A model generated the notes under the pieces. It was not told the DNA's origin. It searched no databases and saw only the letters and a list, made by a program, of their open reading frames with translations. The position numbers were made by a program, and so were the translations under genes. From Jiangella aurantiaca (GTDB taxonomy: Bacteria > Actinomycetota > Actinomycetes > Jiangellales > Jiangellaceae), in assembly GCF_004349105.1 (NCBI RefSeq), contig NZ_SMLB01000067.1, positions 1 through 32,095 of the forward strand: a stretch of DNA of 32,095 bases, read 5' to 3'. Shown piece after piece: positions 22,041 through 29,711 of the stretch; the first letter of the stretch is position 1, and each line of letters starts with the position of its first letter.

Positions 22041-22949
22041 CTACTCGACGCCGCGAGAAGCCAGCCACATAGTGTGTTCCCTGCTGATGGCCTCTTCGGC
22101 ATTGGCGACAGCTTGCGACCAGTCCTCGGCCTCAACGTCGCGAAGCGCATCCTCCTGCAACGCAAGCTCAACAGCGGCGATACGGTACGCCGATGCCAGT
22201 TGAGAATACTGTTTAAGTACAAGCCAAGCGGCACCAGATGCGACAATGGCGGCAATCAAACCAGCGAAGTCGATCGGATCCTCTGAGCCGATAGCGGCGC
22301 CTGCGGCGGCGACTGCGGTGATTTCACCGGCCAGAAGGAGATAGCGCCACCTCCTTGCCCATCGCGCACTTGCGCTTCCCTTGTTGGAGTACCATTGCTT
22401 TTGGTCTTGCGTGCGGAACTTTACGTAGGTCGCTCGCTGAATCTCCAACTCTGACGAACGTAGTGCCTTCATCGAGTCAGTGACCGCTGCAGGCCTCGGA
22501 TCTAAATCGAGCCGATCTTTTCCCTTGCTGACAACCTCCGTAATGCGCGCCCGCAGGAGTGACGCGGCGGCGGTAGAGGAGAGGCTTGGCTCGAATGGCT
22601 CGGCTCCGACGGAATATCGCCAAGCGAGGGTTTTGATGGACTCAGCGAGCGCGCGGCCGGAGTACCAGTCCCTTTCCGGTTGAAGTGTAATCAAGAGAAT
22701 TTCGGCGATTGCGGCCAGCGTGAAACAACCGAGTATCGCCCATGCAAATGGGTTGCTATCGAGGGTGGTGCCGATGGCCCCGAATGTGGCGGCAGCCAGC
22801 AGCGAGACGAGCCGGGTCGCGCTGAGTGCGAGATAGCTCTTCTGGGCCTTACGGGAGGCCGCATCTGCCGCATGAAAGAGGCCCGGCAGTTCGATGTCAT
22901 CATGGGCGTGATGCCCTCGCATAGCCGACTCGTTAGAGCGCGAGTTCAT
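22041..22949 (-). CDS. SLATT-type (DUF4231-like) membrane protein
   Basis: The 302-aa protein has four predicted membrane helices in two pairs (about 46-62 and 69-88; 203-220 and 229-246). Between the pairs lie the signature ERDWYSGRALAESIKTLAWR (92-111) and RYSVGAEPF, then QRATYVKFRTQDQKQWYSNK. This layout fits the SLATT/DUF4231 superfamily, two-helix membrane effectors predicted to form pores when a sensor or nucleotide signal triggers them. The start at 22949 is chosen because the long open frame further upstream is compositional noise; its ribosome site is weak. It is followed by the TIR gene. Base composition is lower in GC than in the AICE core. Confidence 0.72.
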   Translation of the reverse strand: MNSRSNESAMRGHHAHDDIELPGLFHAADAASRKAQKSYLALSATRLVSLLAAATFGAIGTTLDSNPFAWAILGCFTLAAIAEILLITLQPERDWYSGRALAESIKTLAWRYSVGAEPFEPSLSSTAAASLLRARITEVVSKGKDRLDLDPRPAAVTDSMKALRSSELEIQRATYVKFRTQDQKQWYSNKGSASARWARRWRYLLLAGEITAVAAAGAAIGSEDPIDFAGLIAAIVASGAAWLVLKQYSQLASAYRIAAVELALQEDALRDVEAEDWSQAVANAEEAISREHTMWLASRGVE

Positions 22950-23489
22950 CGCAGCCCTGCTTCTGCGACGGAGTGCGCGTTGGCTGGGAGGTGACGGGCC
23001 ATGGAGTGAGGCTAGCGAGGACCTCTGACACTTGACTGGCGACACCCCTGGGGCCAAGGCAGTGGGGCATTGGGGCGGCTGGGCATTGGGGCGGCTGGGG
23101 GCGGCCTGCGGTGAGAACTTTCTGTACTCCGTCAAGGCGGCTCGCTGCGCTCGCCGCGGGCCGCCGGCTCCGAGCCGGGTCGGGCATGCGGCCTGGCGGC
23201 CGGTCCCTCCCGCGGCTCGACCGGCGGCCGCCGGACATGACGATGGGCGGGCAACAGTGAGTTCGTCACCGTCGCCGGCCCCCAAGCATTGGCCGAGCTG
23301 CGCGGTCAGGGGTCGTCCCCCTCATGCCGCGATTGTCCGGCCTCCACTACGCGCGTCAAGGGCACTCCGCTGCGCTCCGTGTCGCTGCGCGATCGACTTC
23401 GTCGACCCTGGACACGCTTCGCTGCGGCCTTGGGGGCGGCAGTTATGAGGAGGACGCCGCAGAGTGGGCACGACCCCTGACCTCGACGC
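22950..23489. other. 540-bp non-coding region with tandem repeat and GC-rich palindromes
   Basis: No real gene is seen between the SLATT start and the antitoxin end. Two perfect copies of a 16-bp unit, GGGCATTGGGGCGGCT, lie at 23065-23080 and 23081-23096. Short palindromes follow, including CCGGCGGCCGCCGG near 23220 and GGCTCGCTGCGCTCGCCG-type repeats. Several alternative hairpins are possible. Plasmid origins and transfer loci look like this, but so do degenerate GC-rich spacers. Confidence 0.5.
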
Positions 23490-23816
23490 CTATGCGGCGC
23501 CGTCGTGATCGATGAAGCGACGCAGGTCATCGGCGTCAGCGATGAGCCGGTTGATCGCGTCCTTCAGTGTGGCGTTCTTCCGAGCCGCCAGACCGGACAG
23601 CACCAGGCCGCGGATCATCGCCGACACGGGAACATCGGCGTCGCGGGCCAGCTGCTCGACCTGCGCGTACTCGGCCGCCGGCAGCCGAACCGACTGTACG
23701 ACCGAGCCGGCCAGGTTCGGCCTCGTCACGACAGTGTTCTCCGGGTACGGGTCGTCGCGCGTGGCTTCAGACTCGTCCTGGATCTCCTTGATCTTGTCCT
23801 CGATCTTGCTCATCAT
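23490..23816 (-). CDS. Ribbon-helix-helix antitoxin, BrnA-like
   Basis: The 108-aa product starts MSKIEDKIKEIQDESEAT (after an initial Met) and carries a ribbon-helix-helix region, SVVQSVRLPAAEYAQVEQLA, then RDADVPVSAMIRGLVLSGLA. Such proteins bind their own promoter as dimers and neutralise the toxin. The ATG at 23816 overlaps the toxin stop (ATGA), and the toxin end AGAAGGAGG doubles as its ribosome site. Toxin first, antitoxin second is the brnTA order. Identification as BrnA itself is tentative; the RHH fold is well supported. Confidence 0.75.
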   Translation of the reverse strand: MMSKIEDKIKEIQDESEATRDDPYPENTVVTRPNLAGSVVQSVRLPAAEYAQVEQLARDADVPVSAMIRGLVLSGLAARKNATLKDAINRLIADADDLRRFIDHDGAA

Positions 23817-24097
23817 CGCCTCCTTCTCATGTACTCGCGCCGGTCGGTGGTGTTCGAGGGCCATCCGTTGGCGCCCCACAACCAGGTCACTTCCGGGTCG
23901 CGGACCACGATCACCGTGAGCAGCTCGTCTCGCGACGGGCAGTATCCGATGACCCGGATGCTGTCGCCGGACTTGCTCTTCGGGTCCGGGTCGAGCACCG
24001 CGGCCAGCGGGTCGGCCAGCGCTTCGTTCGCCTCCGTCACAGTCACCTGGTGCCGGTCCCACATGTGCGTGGCGCCGTGCGTCCAGTCCACGTTCAT
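23813..24097 (-). CDS. BrnT-like toxin of a type II toxin-antitoxin pair
   Basis: The 94-aa protein (MNVDWTHGATHMWDRHQVTV; ALADPLAAVLDPD; SIRVIGYCPSRDELLTVIVV; final RREYMRRRR) has the size and strand-helix order of BrnT, a RelE-fold ribonuclease toxin. The typical start (W-x-x-x-H near residues 5-16), the central IRVIG strand and the C-terminal RREY are recognisable, but overall similarity is modest. It is followed by an overlapping RHH antitoxin and preceded by its own repeat-bearing promoter region. The pair may stabilise the AICE or act in defence. Confidence 0.6.
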   Translation of the reverse strand: MNVDWTHGATHMWDRHQVTVTEANEALADPLAAVLDPDPKSKSGDSIRVIGYCPSRDELLTVIVVRDPEVTWLWGANGWPSNTTDRREYMRRRR

Positions 24098-24122
24098 CTA
24101 CTACAACCCTACTACGAGTAGT
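24098..24122 (-). promoter_or_regulatory. Probable antitoxin operator
   Basis: CTACTAC occurs at 24098-24104 and 24109-24115, 11 bp apart, followed by the inverted repeat ACTAC-GA-GTAGT (24111-24122). The block touches the toxin start codon. Phased TAGTAG repeats are typical binding sites for ribbon-helix-helix autoregulators. Confidence 0.5.
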
Positions 24123-24130
24123 GACAGTCG

Positions 24131-24448
24131 TCATTCGTTGTTGCCCTGCCGGATCGCGTGCAGCTCCGTCGCTCGCTCGGCGGCCTCGGTCAGCGCCACC
24201 GCGATGTCAGCCACGCAGGATGCCGCGAACAGGTGGCCAGCAGTTGAGGCCCATGGCGTGGTGACCGTCAGCTCGACGCACACCGTCGCCCGCGGCTGGA
24301 CCCGCTGCGCAAGGTTCACGCCGACCAGTCCAGCGCCGCGGAGACCGGCCGGCAGCGACGCGATGTACTTGCGGTGCACCGCGTGCGTGCCGGTCTCGTC
24401 GCACCACTTCACCGAGCAGGCCGCGTTGCGGTCGACCGCCCCGGTCAC
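24131..24448 (-). CDS. Unknown protein, second gene of the duplicated two-gene module (right copy)
   Basis: The 105-aa product is the paralogue of 9941-10276. It shares VKWCDETGTHAVHRKYIASL, GLVGVNLAQRVQPRATVCVE and TVTTPWASTAGHLFAASCV. The Cys/His pattern at the N-terminus is kept. It overlaps the upstream gene by ATGA, and the toxin-antitoxin pair follows 33 bp later. No known family is recognised. Confidence 0.72.
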   Translation of the reverse strand: MTGAVDRNAACSVKWCDETGTHAVHRKYIASLPAGLRGAGLVGVNLAQRVQPRATVCVELTVTTPWASTAGHLFAASCVADIAVALTEAAERATELHAIRQGNNE

Positions 24449-24996
24449 GGGTGACGCTCCTGCTCTGCGATGTAGAGCTGCCTGACCTCGTCAAGCGAAG
24501 AGCGCAGCTCAGTCAGCCGGTCCGCGAGCTCCGGCACCCCCGACAGCGGCTCGGCGTTCTGCTCGATCAGCGCCATCGAGCGTTCCAGCGTCTCGATGTG
24601 GACCTCGACAGCGAGCGCTCGCCCGGCGGCACGATCCAGCCGGCCGCGGAACCCGATCACGAGCCCGCCCCACCGGCGATACAGCCGGTCCAGCCGCTCG
24701 ATGATCTGCTCGTCGGTCATGCCCGGCAGATACGCCCGCGCCTCCGCGAGGATGGTCGGGGTCCAGCCGGCCCGCTGCACCTGGTCGGCGATGCGATGCA
24801 GCTCGTCGGCCAGCTCGTGCACCTCGGCCGCGGTGAGGCCGAACTGCGCGTACTGACCGCTGTCCTCCGGGCGGATCGTCACATCGATGGTCGGGCCTTC
24901 CTCATCGTGGTACGCGACGATCTCTCCGATGTCATCACTCACGAACGGAGCACGGGTGATGATCTCCCGCTTCTTCGGCTTCGATACGGTGACCAT
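24445..24996 (-). CDS. Unknown protein, first gene of the duplicated two-gene module (right copy)
   Basis: The 183-aa product parallels 10273-10800. KREIITRAPFVSDDIGEIVA and DVTIRPEDS at the N-terminus are best conserved, and the helical, Leu/Glu/Arg-rich C-terminus (RLTELRSSLDEVRQLYIAEQ) could form a coiled coil. AGGAGG precedes the ATG. It is the first gene of an operon starting from the right end of the AICE, behind a conserved leader hairpin. Its function is unknown. Confidence 0.72.
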   Translation of the reverse strand: MVTVSKPKKREIITRAPFVSDDIGEIVAYHDEEGPTIDVTIRPEDSGQYAQFGLTAAEVHELADELHRIADQVQRAGWTPTILAEARAYLPGMTDEQIIERLDRLYRRWGGLVIGFRGRLDRAAGRALAVEVHIETLERSMALIEQNAEPLSGVPELADRLTELRSSLDEVRQLYIAEQERHP

Positions 24997-25032
24997 GGGT
25001 CTCCTCCTGGCTAGAACAGGGTGGGATCAAGT

Positions 25033-25063
25033 CCCCGGCCCGGTGTGTCCGCACCGGCCGGGG
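25033..25063 (-). promoter_or_regulatory. Conserved leader hairpin, right copy
   Basis: The arms CCCCGGCCCGGTG (25033-25045) and CACCGGCCGGGG (25052-25063) are identical to those at 10836-10867, with a different loop (TGTCCG). It lies about 37 bp upstream of the module's first gene. Confidence 0.55.
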
Positions 25064-25279
25064 GCGACTACAAGGAATGAGGTCGATCCCGCCTGCGGGT
25101 GGGCCACGCGCCCGGCGCACGACGACCGCGATGCGGCGCGACGCGCAGAGACCAGCTCGCCAGCTCAGATGGCGCGAGTGGATGGATCGCCGTGCCCCCG
25201 GCGTGCCCCAAGCGGCGGGTAAGGCGGGGGAATCACGGTCAACCGCGGCGACGAACGAGAGATGTTCGTGCTGGTGGAG

Positions 25280-25327
25280 GGGTGGACAGGGGCGGGTTCG
25301 ATCCGCCGACCTTCCGCTTTTCAGGCG
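25280..25327. repeat. Right attachment site (48-bp att core within tRNA-Phe)
   Basis: This is identical to 11172-11219. It restores the tRNA-Phe 3' half, so the tRNA gene stays functional with the element inserted. Confidence 0.9.
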
Positions 25328-25355
25328 GACGCTCTTCCAACTGAGCTACCTGTCC
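25283..25355 (-). tRNA. tRNA-Phe (GAA)
   Basis: The minus strand folds into a complete 73-nt cloverleaf: acceptor GGACAGG/CCTGTCC, D-stem GCTC/GAGC, anticodon stem TCCGC/GCGGA with loop CTGAAAA (anticodon GAA), and T-stem GGCGG/CCGCC with loop ATCGAAC. Discriminator A is present and CCA is not encoded. T-loop position 54 reads A instead of the usual T, a small oddity that might stem from the integrated copy of the 3' half. It is the integration site of the AICE. Confidence 0.93.
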
Positions 25356-25443
25356 TTGCGTTGGCGGGACGAGTTTAGCCGACGCCGCCTCCGGGGTGAA
25401 ATCGCGCCTCTTCGAGGGCCAGGCCCGGCTGGGTGCGATCTTG

Positions 25444-25486
25444 CGTGGTGACACAGACGCCAACAGTTGGCGCTGGTGTCACCACG
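25444..25486 (-). terminator. Strong hairpin terminator after the CopD-CtaG gene
   Basis: CGTGGTGACAC (25444-25454) pairs perfectly with GTGTCACCACG (25476-25486). Inside, CGCCAA pairs with TTGGCG around a CAG loop. It lies about 55 bp downstream of the oxidase-assembly gene stop and separates it from tRNA-Phe. Confidence 0.7.
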
Positions 25487-25540
25487 CCGGATGGGTGACC
25501 CGACCCCGCGAGGGCACGCCGTCGAGAGTGCCGAGCAAGC

Positions 25541-27550
25541 TCATGTCTTCTCGCGACGCGACCGCTCGTCGAGCTTGGCGAGGTAGGCGTTGTAGGCCTC
25601 GCGTTCGGCCTCGTCCTCGCCCTCGCGCCGATCGAAGCGCCGCGCCTCGCGTTCGTCCGAGCGATACCACTGGACGAACAGCACGCCGATGACCAGCAGG
25701 CCGGGCAGCTCGCCGAAGCCCCACGTGATCTGCCCGGCGAGGATCTGGTCGTCCAGGGCGTCGGGCAGCCAGGGCATCTCGGTGGCGATCTCGCGGTAGT
25801 AGTCGCCGGCGATGAGGCGCGACGACTCCATCAGGGCGAGGCCGAAGACGGCGTGGAAGGACATCGCCAGCAGCTGCAGGACGACGCGGGCCGGGAACGG
25901 CGGGCGCTTGGGCAGCGGGTCGATGCCGATGAGCATCTCGAAGAAGAGGTAGCCGACCACGAGGAAGTGAGCGCTCATCAGCATGTGGCCGGTGTGCGAG
26001 CGCATCGCCGACTCGAACAGGCCGGTGAAGTACACCGTGAACGAGCCGGACACGAACAGCGCCAGCGCCACCAGCGGGTGGGTGAGCACCTGAGCGACCG
26101 GGCTGTTGACGGCGGCGGTGATGGCCTCGCGCGGGCCGAGCTGACCCCGCCGGGCCGGCTTCAACGCGCGCAGCGCCAGTGTGATGGGGCCGCCGAGGAC
26201 CAGCAGGATCGGGCTCACCATCATGAGGATCATGTGCTGGACCATGTGCACTGACAGCATCACCATGCCGTAGGTCTGCATCCCGCTCAGCCCCACGAAG
26301 CCCACCGTGGCGAGGCCGGTCAGCCAGGCGATGGTGCGGCCGACGGGCCACTTGTCGCCGCGGCGGTGCAGGCGCCAGACGCCGCCCAGGTAGAGCAACA
26401 GGGCGGCCAGGATGCCGAGCGCGAACATCGCGTCCGGGTAGAACTCGGTGATGAGCCGGCCCGGGCTGATCTCGGGCGGGACCGGGAAGCCGATGAGCGA
26501 GCGGACGGTGGTGCGGACCTCGGGGATCGCCGGACCGGGCGGCTCGGTGCGGCTGAGCGCGACGGCGAGGCCGAGCGCCACGGCCATGATGATGATCTCG
26601 CCGACGGCCAGCCGCCGGAAGGCGCCCGGGCGGCCGGCCTCCAGCTGCGGCAGCGTCCGGCTGCGGTGCCGCCAGCCGAGCCAGCCCAGCGTCACGAGCG
26701 CGAGCACCTTCCCGAACAGGATCAGCCCGTACGCCGACGTGAACACCTCGGCCAGCGAGGACAGCCGCACCCACGCGTTCAGCACGCCGCTGGCCGCGAC
26801 CATGACGAAGCAGCCCAGCGCGACGGCGGAGAAGGCGCGCGCCGCACGCGGCAGCTCCCGCCCGCGCCGTCCGGCGTACCAGGACAGCGCGACCAGCCCG
26901 CCCACCCACAGCGCCATGCCGACCAGGTGCACCAGCAGCGACACCCGCGCCGAGTGGTGGTAGTCGCCGGTCGACGAGTGCCCGATCAGGCTGAGCGGCA
27001 CCAGCGTCGCGACGCCGAGGCAGAACAGTGCGATGGCGCCGCCGTGGCCGAGGGTCAGCCGGGCGGCCGGGATGATCGCCAGCGCAAGCACGACCATTGC
27101 CGCGTAAGCGCGGCCCTGCTCGACCGTCGACGTGTACGAGACGAACGAGTCGCCGGCCAGCGCGTCCGGGAGCGGCCGCCCGACCAGGTCGGACAGCGTG
27201 AGCAGGTGGACGACGGCGGCGGCGACGGCCAGCACGAGCGCCGACAACGACGCCGCCCGCAGCGCGTGCAGCGCGTCGCCGCCGAGCTGGCCCTTGCGCA
27301 CGGGCAGCACGACCGCCAGGCCCAGCAGGCCGACGGTGACCGCGCCGGCGCCGTCCAGCACGGCCCGGGCGATCGGCAGCCCCCACTTGGTGACGTCGCC
27401 GGGATCGCCCAGGCCGGGGATGCCGGCCGTGGCGTCGCCGCCACCGAGCAGCAGCGCGACGATCAGCGTGACCAGGGCGACCCCGGCCGCCGCCACACCC
27501 CATTGGCGGGTGGGCGGTACGACGTCTGCGGCCGGAGTCGAGATGTTCAT
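25541..27550 (-). CDS. CopD-CtaG fusion: copper uptake and cytochrome c oxidase assembly membrane protein
   Basis: The 669-aa polytopic membrane protein joins two families. The N-terminal half (about residues 15-320) is CopD-like, with HSSTGDYHHSARVSLLVHLV and helices ending near EIIIMAVALGLAVALSRTEP. The C-terminal half is the caa3-type CtaG assembly factor, with SVHMVQHMILMMVSPILLVL, FTGLFESAMRSHTGHMLMSA and WGFGELPGLLVIGVLF. The His and Met residues in these helices are the expected copper ligands. Such fusions are usual in actinobacteria and deliver copper to the oxidase. It follows copC with a one-base overlap and ends at a strong hairpin. The ATG at 27550 is well placed. Confidence 0.9.
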   Translation of the reverse strand: MNISTPAADVVPPTRQWGVAAAGVALVTLIVALLLGGGDATAGIPGLGDPGDVTKWGLPIARAVLDGAGAVTVGLLGLAVVLPVRKGQLGGDALHALRAASLSALVLAVAAAVVHLLTLSDLVGRPLPDALAGDSFVSYTSTVEQGRAYAAMVVLALAIIPAARLTLGHGGAIALFCLGVATLVPLSLIGHSSTGDYHHSARVSLLVHLVGMALWVGGLVALSWYAGRRGRELPRAARAFSAVALGCFVMVAASGVLNAWVRLSSLAEVFTSAYGLILFGKVLALVTLGWLGWRHRSRTLPQLEAGRPGAFRRLAVGEIIIMAVALGLAVALSRTEPPGPAIPEVRTTVRSLIGFPVPPEISPGRLITEFYPDAMFALGILAALLLYLGGVWRLHRRGDKWPVGRTIAWLTGLATVGFVGLSGMQTYGMVMLSVHMVQHMILMMVSPILLVLGGPITLALRALKPARRGQLGPREAITAAVNSPVAQVLTHPLVALALFVSGSFTVYFTGLFESAMRSHTGHMLMSAHFLVVGYLFFEMLIGIDPLPKRPPFPARVVLQLLAMSFHAVFGLALMESSRLIAGDYYREIATEMPWLPDALDDQILAGQITWGFGELPGLLVIGVLFVQWYRSDEREARRFDRREGEDEAEREAYNAYLAKLDERSRREKT

Positions 27551-28188
27551 CAGCTGTCAGTGTCCTCCGCGGTCCCGCGCCGCCGGCCACCGGCCGCCAC
27601 GAACGCGAGGACGGCGACGACCAGGGCGCCGCCGACGATCAGCAGAACGGTCGCCGTCGAGCCCAGCCCGTCGTCGTCCTCGGACGAGGACGAGCCCGAG
27701 CCGGCGGCCGGCGTCGTCTCGTCCGACGGCTCCTCGGCCGGCGTCTCCGCCGGCGACGCATCGGGCGACGGGGTCGCGGACGGCGTCTCCGCCGGGGCCG
27801 CCGGTCCGGCGCCGGCGACGGTGAACGCGACGGTGCCGTCGATCGGGTGGCCGTCGGACGACACGACCCGGTAGGCGATCGTGTAGTCGCCGTCCGGCAG
27901 CTGCTGGACGGCCTGGATGACGGTGTCGCCGACGGTCTGCGGTGCGCCGTCCTGGTACGCGGTGCCGGCGGCGTCCGTGACCGCCACCTGCACGAACTCG
28001 CCGGGGATCGCGTTGCTGAACACCAGCTCGACCGAGGTGAGTGGCGTGCTGACGGTGCCGCCGTCCTCCGGCGTGCTGGCGACCAGCTGGTCGTGGGCGA
28101 CGGCGGCCGGGGCGGTGACCAGGGACAGCCCGGCGACCGGGGCCGCGGCGAGCGCCGCGACCCCGAGCAGGCGACGGAGCCTACGCAT
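27550..28188 (-). CDS. CopC-domain periplasmic copper-binding protein
   Basis: The 212-aa protein has a signal peptide ending AAVAHDQLV, so that the mature N-terminal His can bind copper. A CopC beta-barrel follows (STPEDGGTVSTPLTSVELVF; YTIAYRVVSSDGHPIDGTVA) with the usual DGHP motif. After a long Pro/Ala/Thr/Ser/Glu-rich linker comes one membrane helix (STATVLLIVGGALVVAVLAF) and a basic tail, so it stays bound to the membrane. The start at 28188 overlaps the end of the ycnI-like gene. It acts with the CopD-CtaG protein downstream. Confidence 0.9.
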   Translation of the reverse strand: MRRLRRLLGVAALAAAPVAGLSLVTAPAAVAHDQLVASTPEDGGTVSTPLTSVELVFSNAIPGEFVQVAVTDAAGTAYQDGAPQTVGDTVIQAVQQLPDGDYTIAYRVVSSDGHPIDGTVAFTVAGAGPAAPAETPSATPSPDASPAETPAEEPSDETTPAAGSGSSSSEDDDGLGSTATVLLIVGGALVVAVLAFVAAGGRRRGTAEDTDS

Positions 28189-28915
28189 TGCGCCGCCGCA
28201 GCGCCGCTGCACCGACGCCCACGCCGGCCGCGCCGACGACGAGACCGCCGATGCCGACCCCGCGCGCAAGGTCGTCGCTGCTGTCGCCAGACGCCGCCGA
28301 CGCGTCGTCCGACGTGCCGCCGTCGTCGGACACGTTCTCCGCGGCTGGCGCGCCGCCGTGGCCGTCCTCCCCGGTTGCCTCGACGACTTCCAGCACCGGC
28401 GCCGGATGCTCCGGCTCCTCCTGCCCCTCGACCGTCTCCTCGGCCCACGCGACGACCTCGCCGTCGTCGTAGGTCTGGGTGGCGGGGAGGAAGTACGTGC
28501 CGGCCTCGGGGAGCGGGCCGACGGAGATCGCGAACTCGTCGAACTCGCCCGGGTCGATGCGCACGCCGGGGTCGGCGGTCCAGGTGATGGACGTGACCGC
28601 CTCCTCGAGCGTCCGGTCGCCGACCTGCACCGGCTCCGGGAACTGTGTGGTGGTGAGCTCGGCGGTCCAGCCCGCGTGCGGCTGCACCCGCACCGACGGG
28701 ATGGGGGTGTCGGCGGGCAGATCGAGCTTCACCTGCACCGTGCCCGCGGTGTCGGACTCGTTCGGCACCCGGACGGTGATCTTGGCGTAGGAGCCGGCGG
28801 TGTCGACGTCCGGCCGGATGGTGACGTGCGCCGCGGCGGTGGCCGCGAGGACCACCCCGAGCGTGACGGCGCCGCCGGCGGCGAGCCCCGCCCGGGCGAG
28901 GTTACGTGTGATCAT
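28181..28915 (-). CDS. YcnI-like (DUF1775) copper-associated membrane protein
   Basis: The 244-aa protein has a signal peptide ending ATAAAHVTIRPD, giving a mature N-terminal His as in YcnI, where it forms a copper brace. The DUF1775 domain follows (GSYAKITVRVPNESDTAGTV; PHAGWTAELTTTQF; ITWTADPGVRIDPGEFDEFA). An acidic, low-complexity linker and a C-terminal membrane helix end in RRRNA. It is the first of three overlapping genes for copper handling outside the membrane, and overlaps copC by 8 bp. Confidence 0.9.
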   Translation of the reverse strand: MITRNLARAGLAAGGAVTLGVVLAATAAAHVTIRPDVDTAGSYAKITVRVPNESDTAGTVQVKLDLPADTPIPSVRVQPHAGWTAELTTTQFPEPVQVGDRTLEEAVTSITWTADPGVRIDPGEFDEFAISVGPLPEAGTYFLPATQTYDDGEVVAWAEETVEGQEEPEHPAPVLEVVEATGEDGHGGAPAAENVSDDGGTSDDASAASGDSSDDLARGVGIGGLVVGAAGVGVGAAALRRRNA

Positions 28916-29010
28916 GAAATGCGTCCTTTGTCGTGGTCGTGGAGATACACGAGACCCCGCGACGCCGCAACCCGGCGCCGCGTCCCCCGTGTTGGTTCAG
29001 TTGTGGTCGT

Positions 29011-29562
29011 TCAGCCCAGAACCGGCAGCGCCGGCGGGCCTCTCCACGGTGTCGACCGGACGAGCAGGACGCTGCGCGGCGTGGCCGCGTCGACCTCGCC
29101 GTCGGTGGCCCGCACTCGCGCCACCGCCACGACCGGGACCGCCAGCAGCCGGCGCACCCGCGTGAGCAGCACCGTCGCGGACAGCGCGGCCAGCGACCAC
29201 GCGACGCTCTCGGCCCCGGCCAACAGCACGGTCAGCACGACGGCGGACAGCGCGTGCGTCAGCGCCATGCCCGCGGACGGGACGACGGAGGACGGCGCGC
29301 CGTGGTGGCCGTCGAGTGTCAGCAGGACGTGCAGCACCGGCTGGGTGAACACCAGCATCGCCGCGATCTCGGCCACCGAACGCCGGCGGTCGGCCAGTGC
29401 GACGCACGCGACGCACAGCAGCAGCGCCACCGCGACGAAGCCGGGATTCGTCGTGACGTCGCCGCCGGCGGCCGCATGGGCCAGCGTCGGCAGCATCAGG
29501 CAGGCCGTGGACATGACGAGGCCGCGCGCGACGCGCGCTCGCCCGCGTCCGAGACCTGGCAC
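29011..29562 (-). CDS. Polytopic membrane protein upstream of the copper genes
   Basis: The 183-aa protein has about five membrane helices (including PGFVAVALLLCVACVALA and MALTHALSAVVLTVLLAGAE) with His residues in a loop (HVLLTLDGHHG) that could bind a metal. The family is not recognised. It lies 95 bp before the ycnI-like gene on the same strand and is probably part of the same operon. In the family context of CopC/YcnI operons such small membrane proteins are common companions. The role is inferred only. Confidence 0.65.
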   Translation of the reverse strand: MPGLGRGRARVARGLVMSTACLMLPTLAHAAAGGDVTTNPGFVAVALLLCVACVALADRRRSVAEIAAMLVFTQPVLHVLLTLDGHHGAPSSVVPSAGMALTHALSAVVLTVLLAGAESVAWSLAALSATVLLTRVRRLLAVPVVAVARVRATDGEVDAATPRSVLLVRSTPWRGPPALPVLG

Positions 29563-29711
29563 GCCGTCACTGTACCGAGAAGGTCAAGAGCGGCCTCACC
29601 TTAGGGCTAGCCCCACCAAGGCTGGGGAGTCTGCTCCATCGTGCCCGGCCAGGGCGGATTCCTAGGTTTCTCGTAGGCGCAGACGAGCGCCAACCGAGGA
29701 CGGAGACTGAG

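Larger units (their letters stand above)
11172..25327. mobile_element. AICE (pSAM2-type integrative and conjugative element) in tRNA-Phe
   Basis: The element is bounded by 48-bp direct repeats made of the 3' half of tRNA-Phe. Next to the left repeat lie integrase and excisionase genes, then a RepSA-like initiator, an FtsK/TraB-like translocase and small operon genes, all leftward under one promoter. A divergent GntR repressor gene follows. This is the standard AICE order. The right half carries cargo: an HAD hydrolase, a defence-like island, a toxin-antitoxin pair and an unknown two-gene module. All core genes look intact, so excision and intermycelial transfer are plausible. The exact size rests on the repeat boundaries, which are clear. 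Confidence 0.9.

Noticed and set aside
23065..23096. CRISPR-like repeat
   Set aside because: Only two adjacent 16-bp units with no spacers and no cas genes; a plain tandem repeat.
22950..23285. N-terminal extension of the SLATT protein
   Set aside because: Arg/Ala/Pro-rich translation of a repeat-bearing spacer; no membrane or domain features and a better start at 22949.
26366..27874. Long plus-strand open frame opposite the CopD-CtaG gene
   Set aside because: Shadow of a GC-rich gene on the other strand; low-complexity Arg/Ala/Gln/Asp content, no start signal and no family features.
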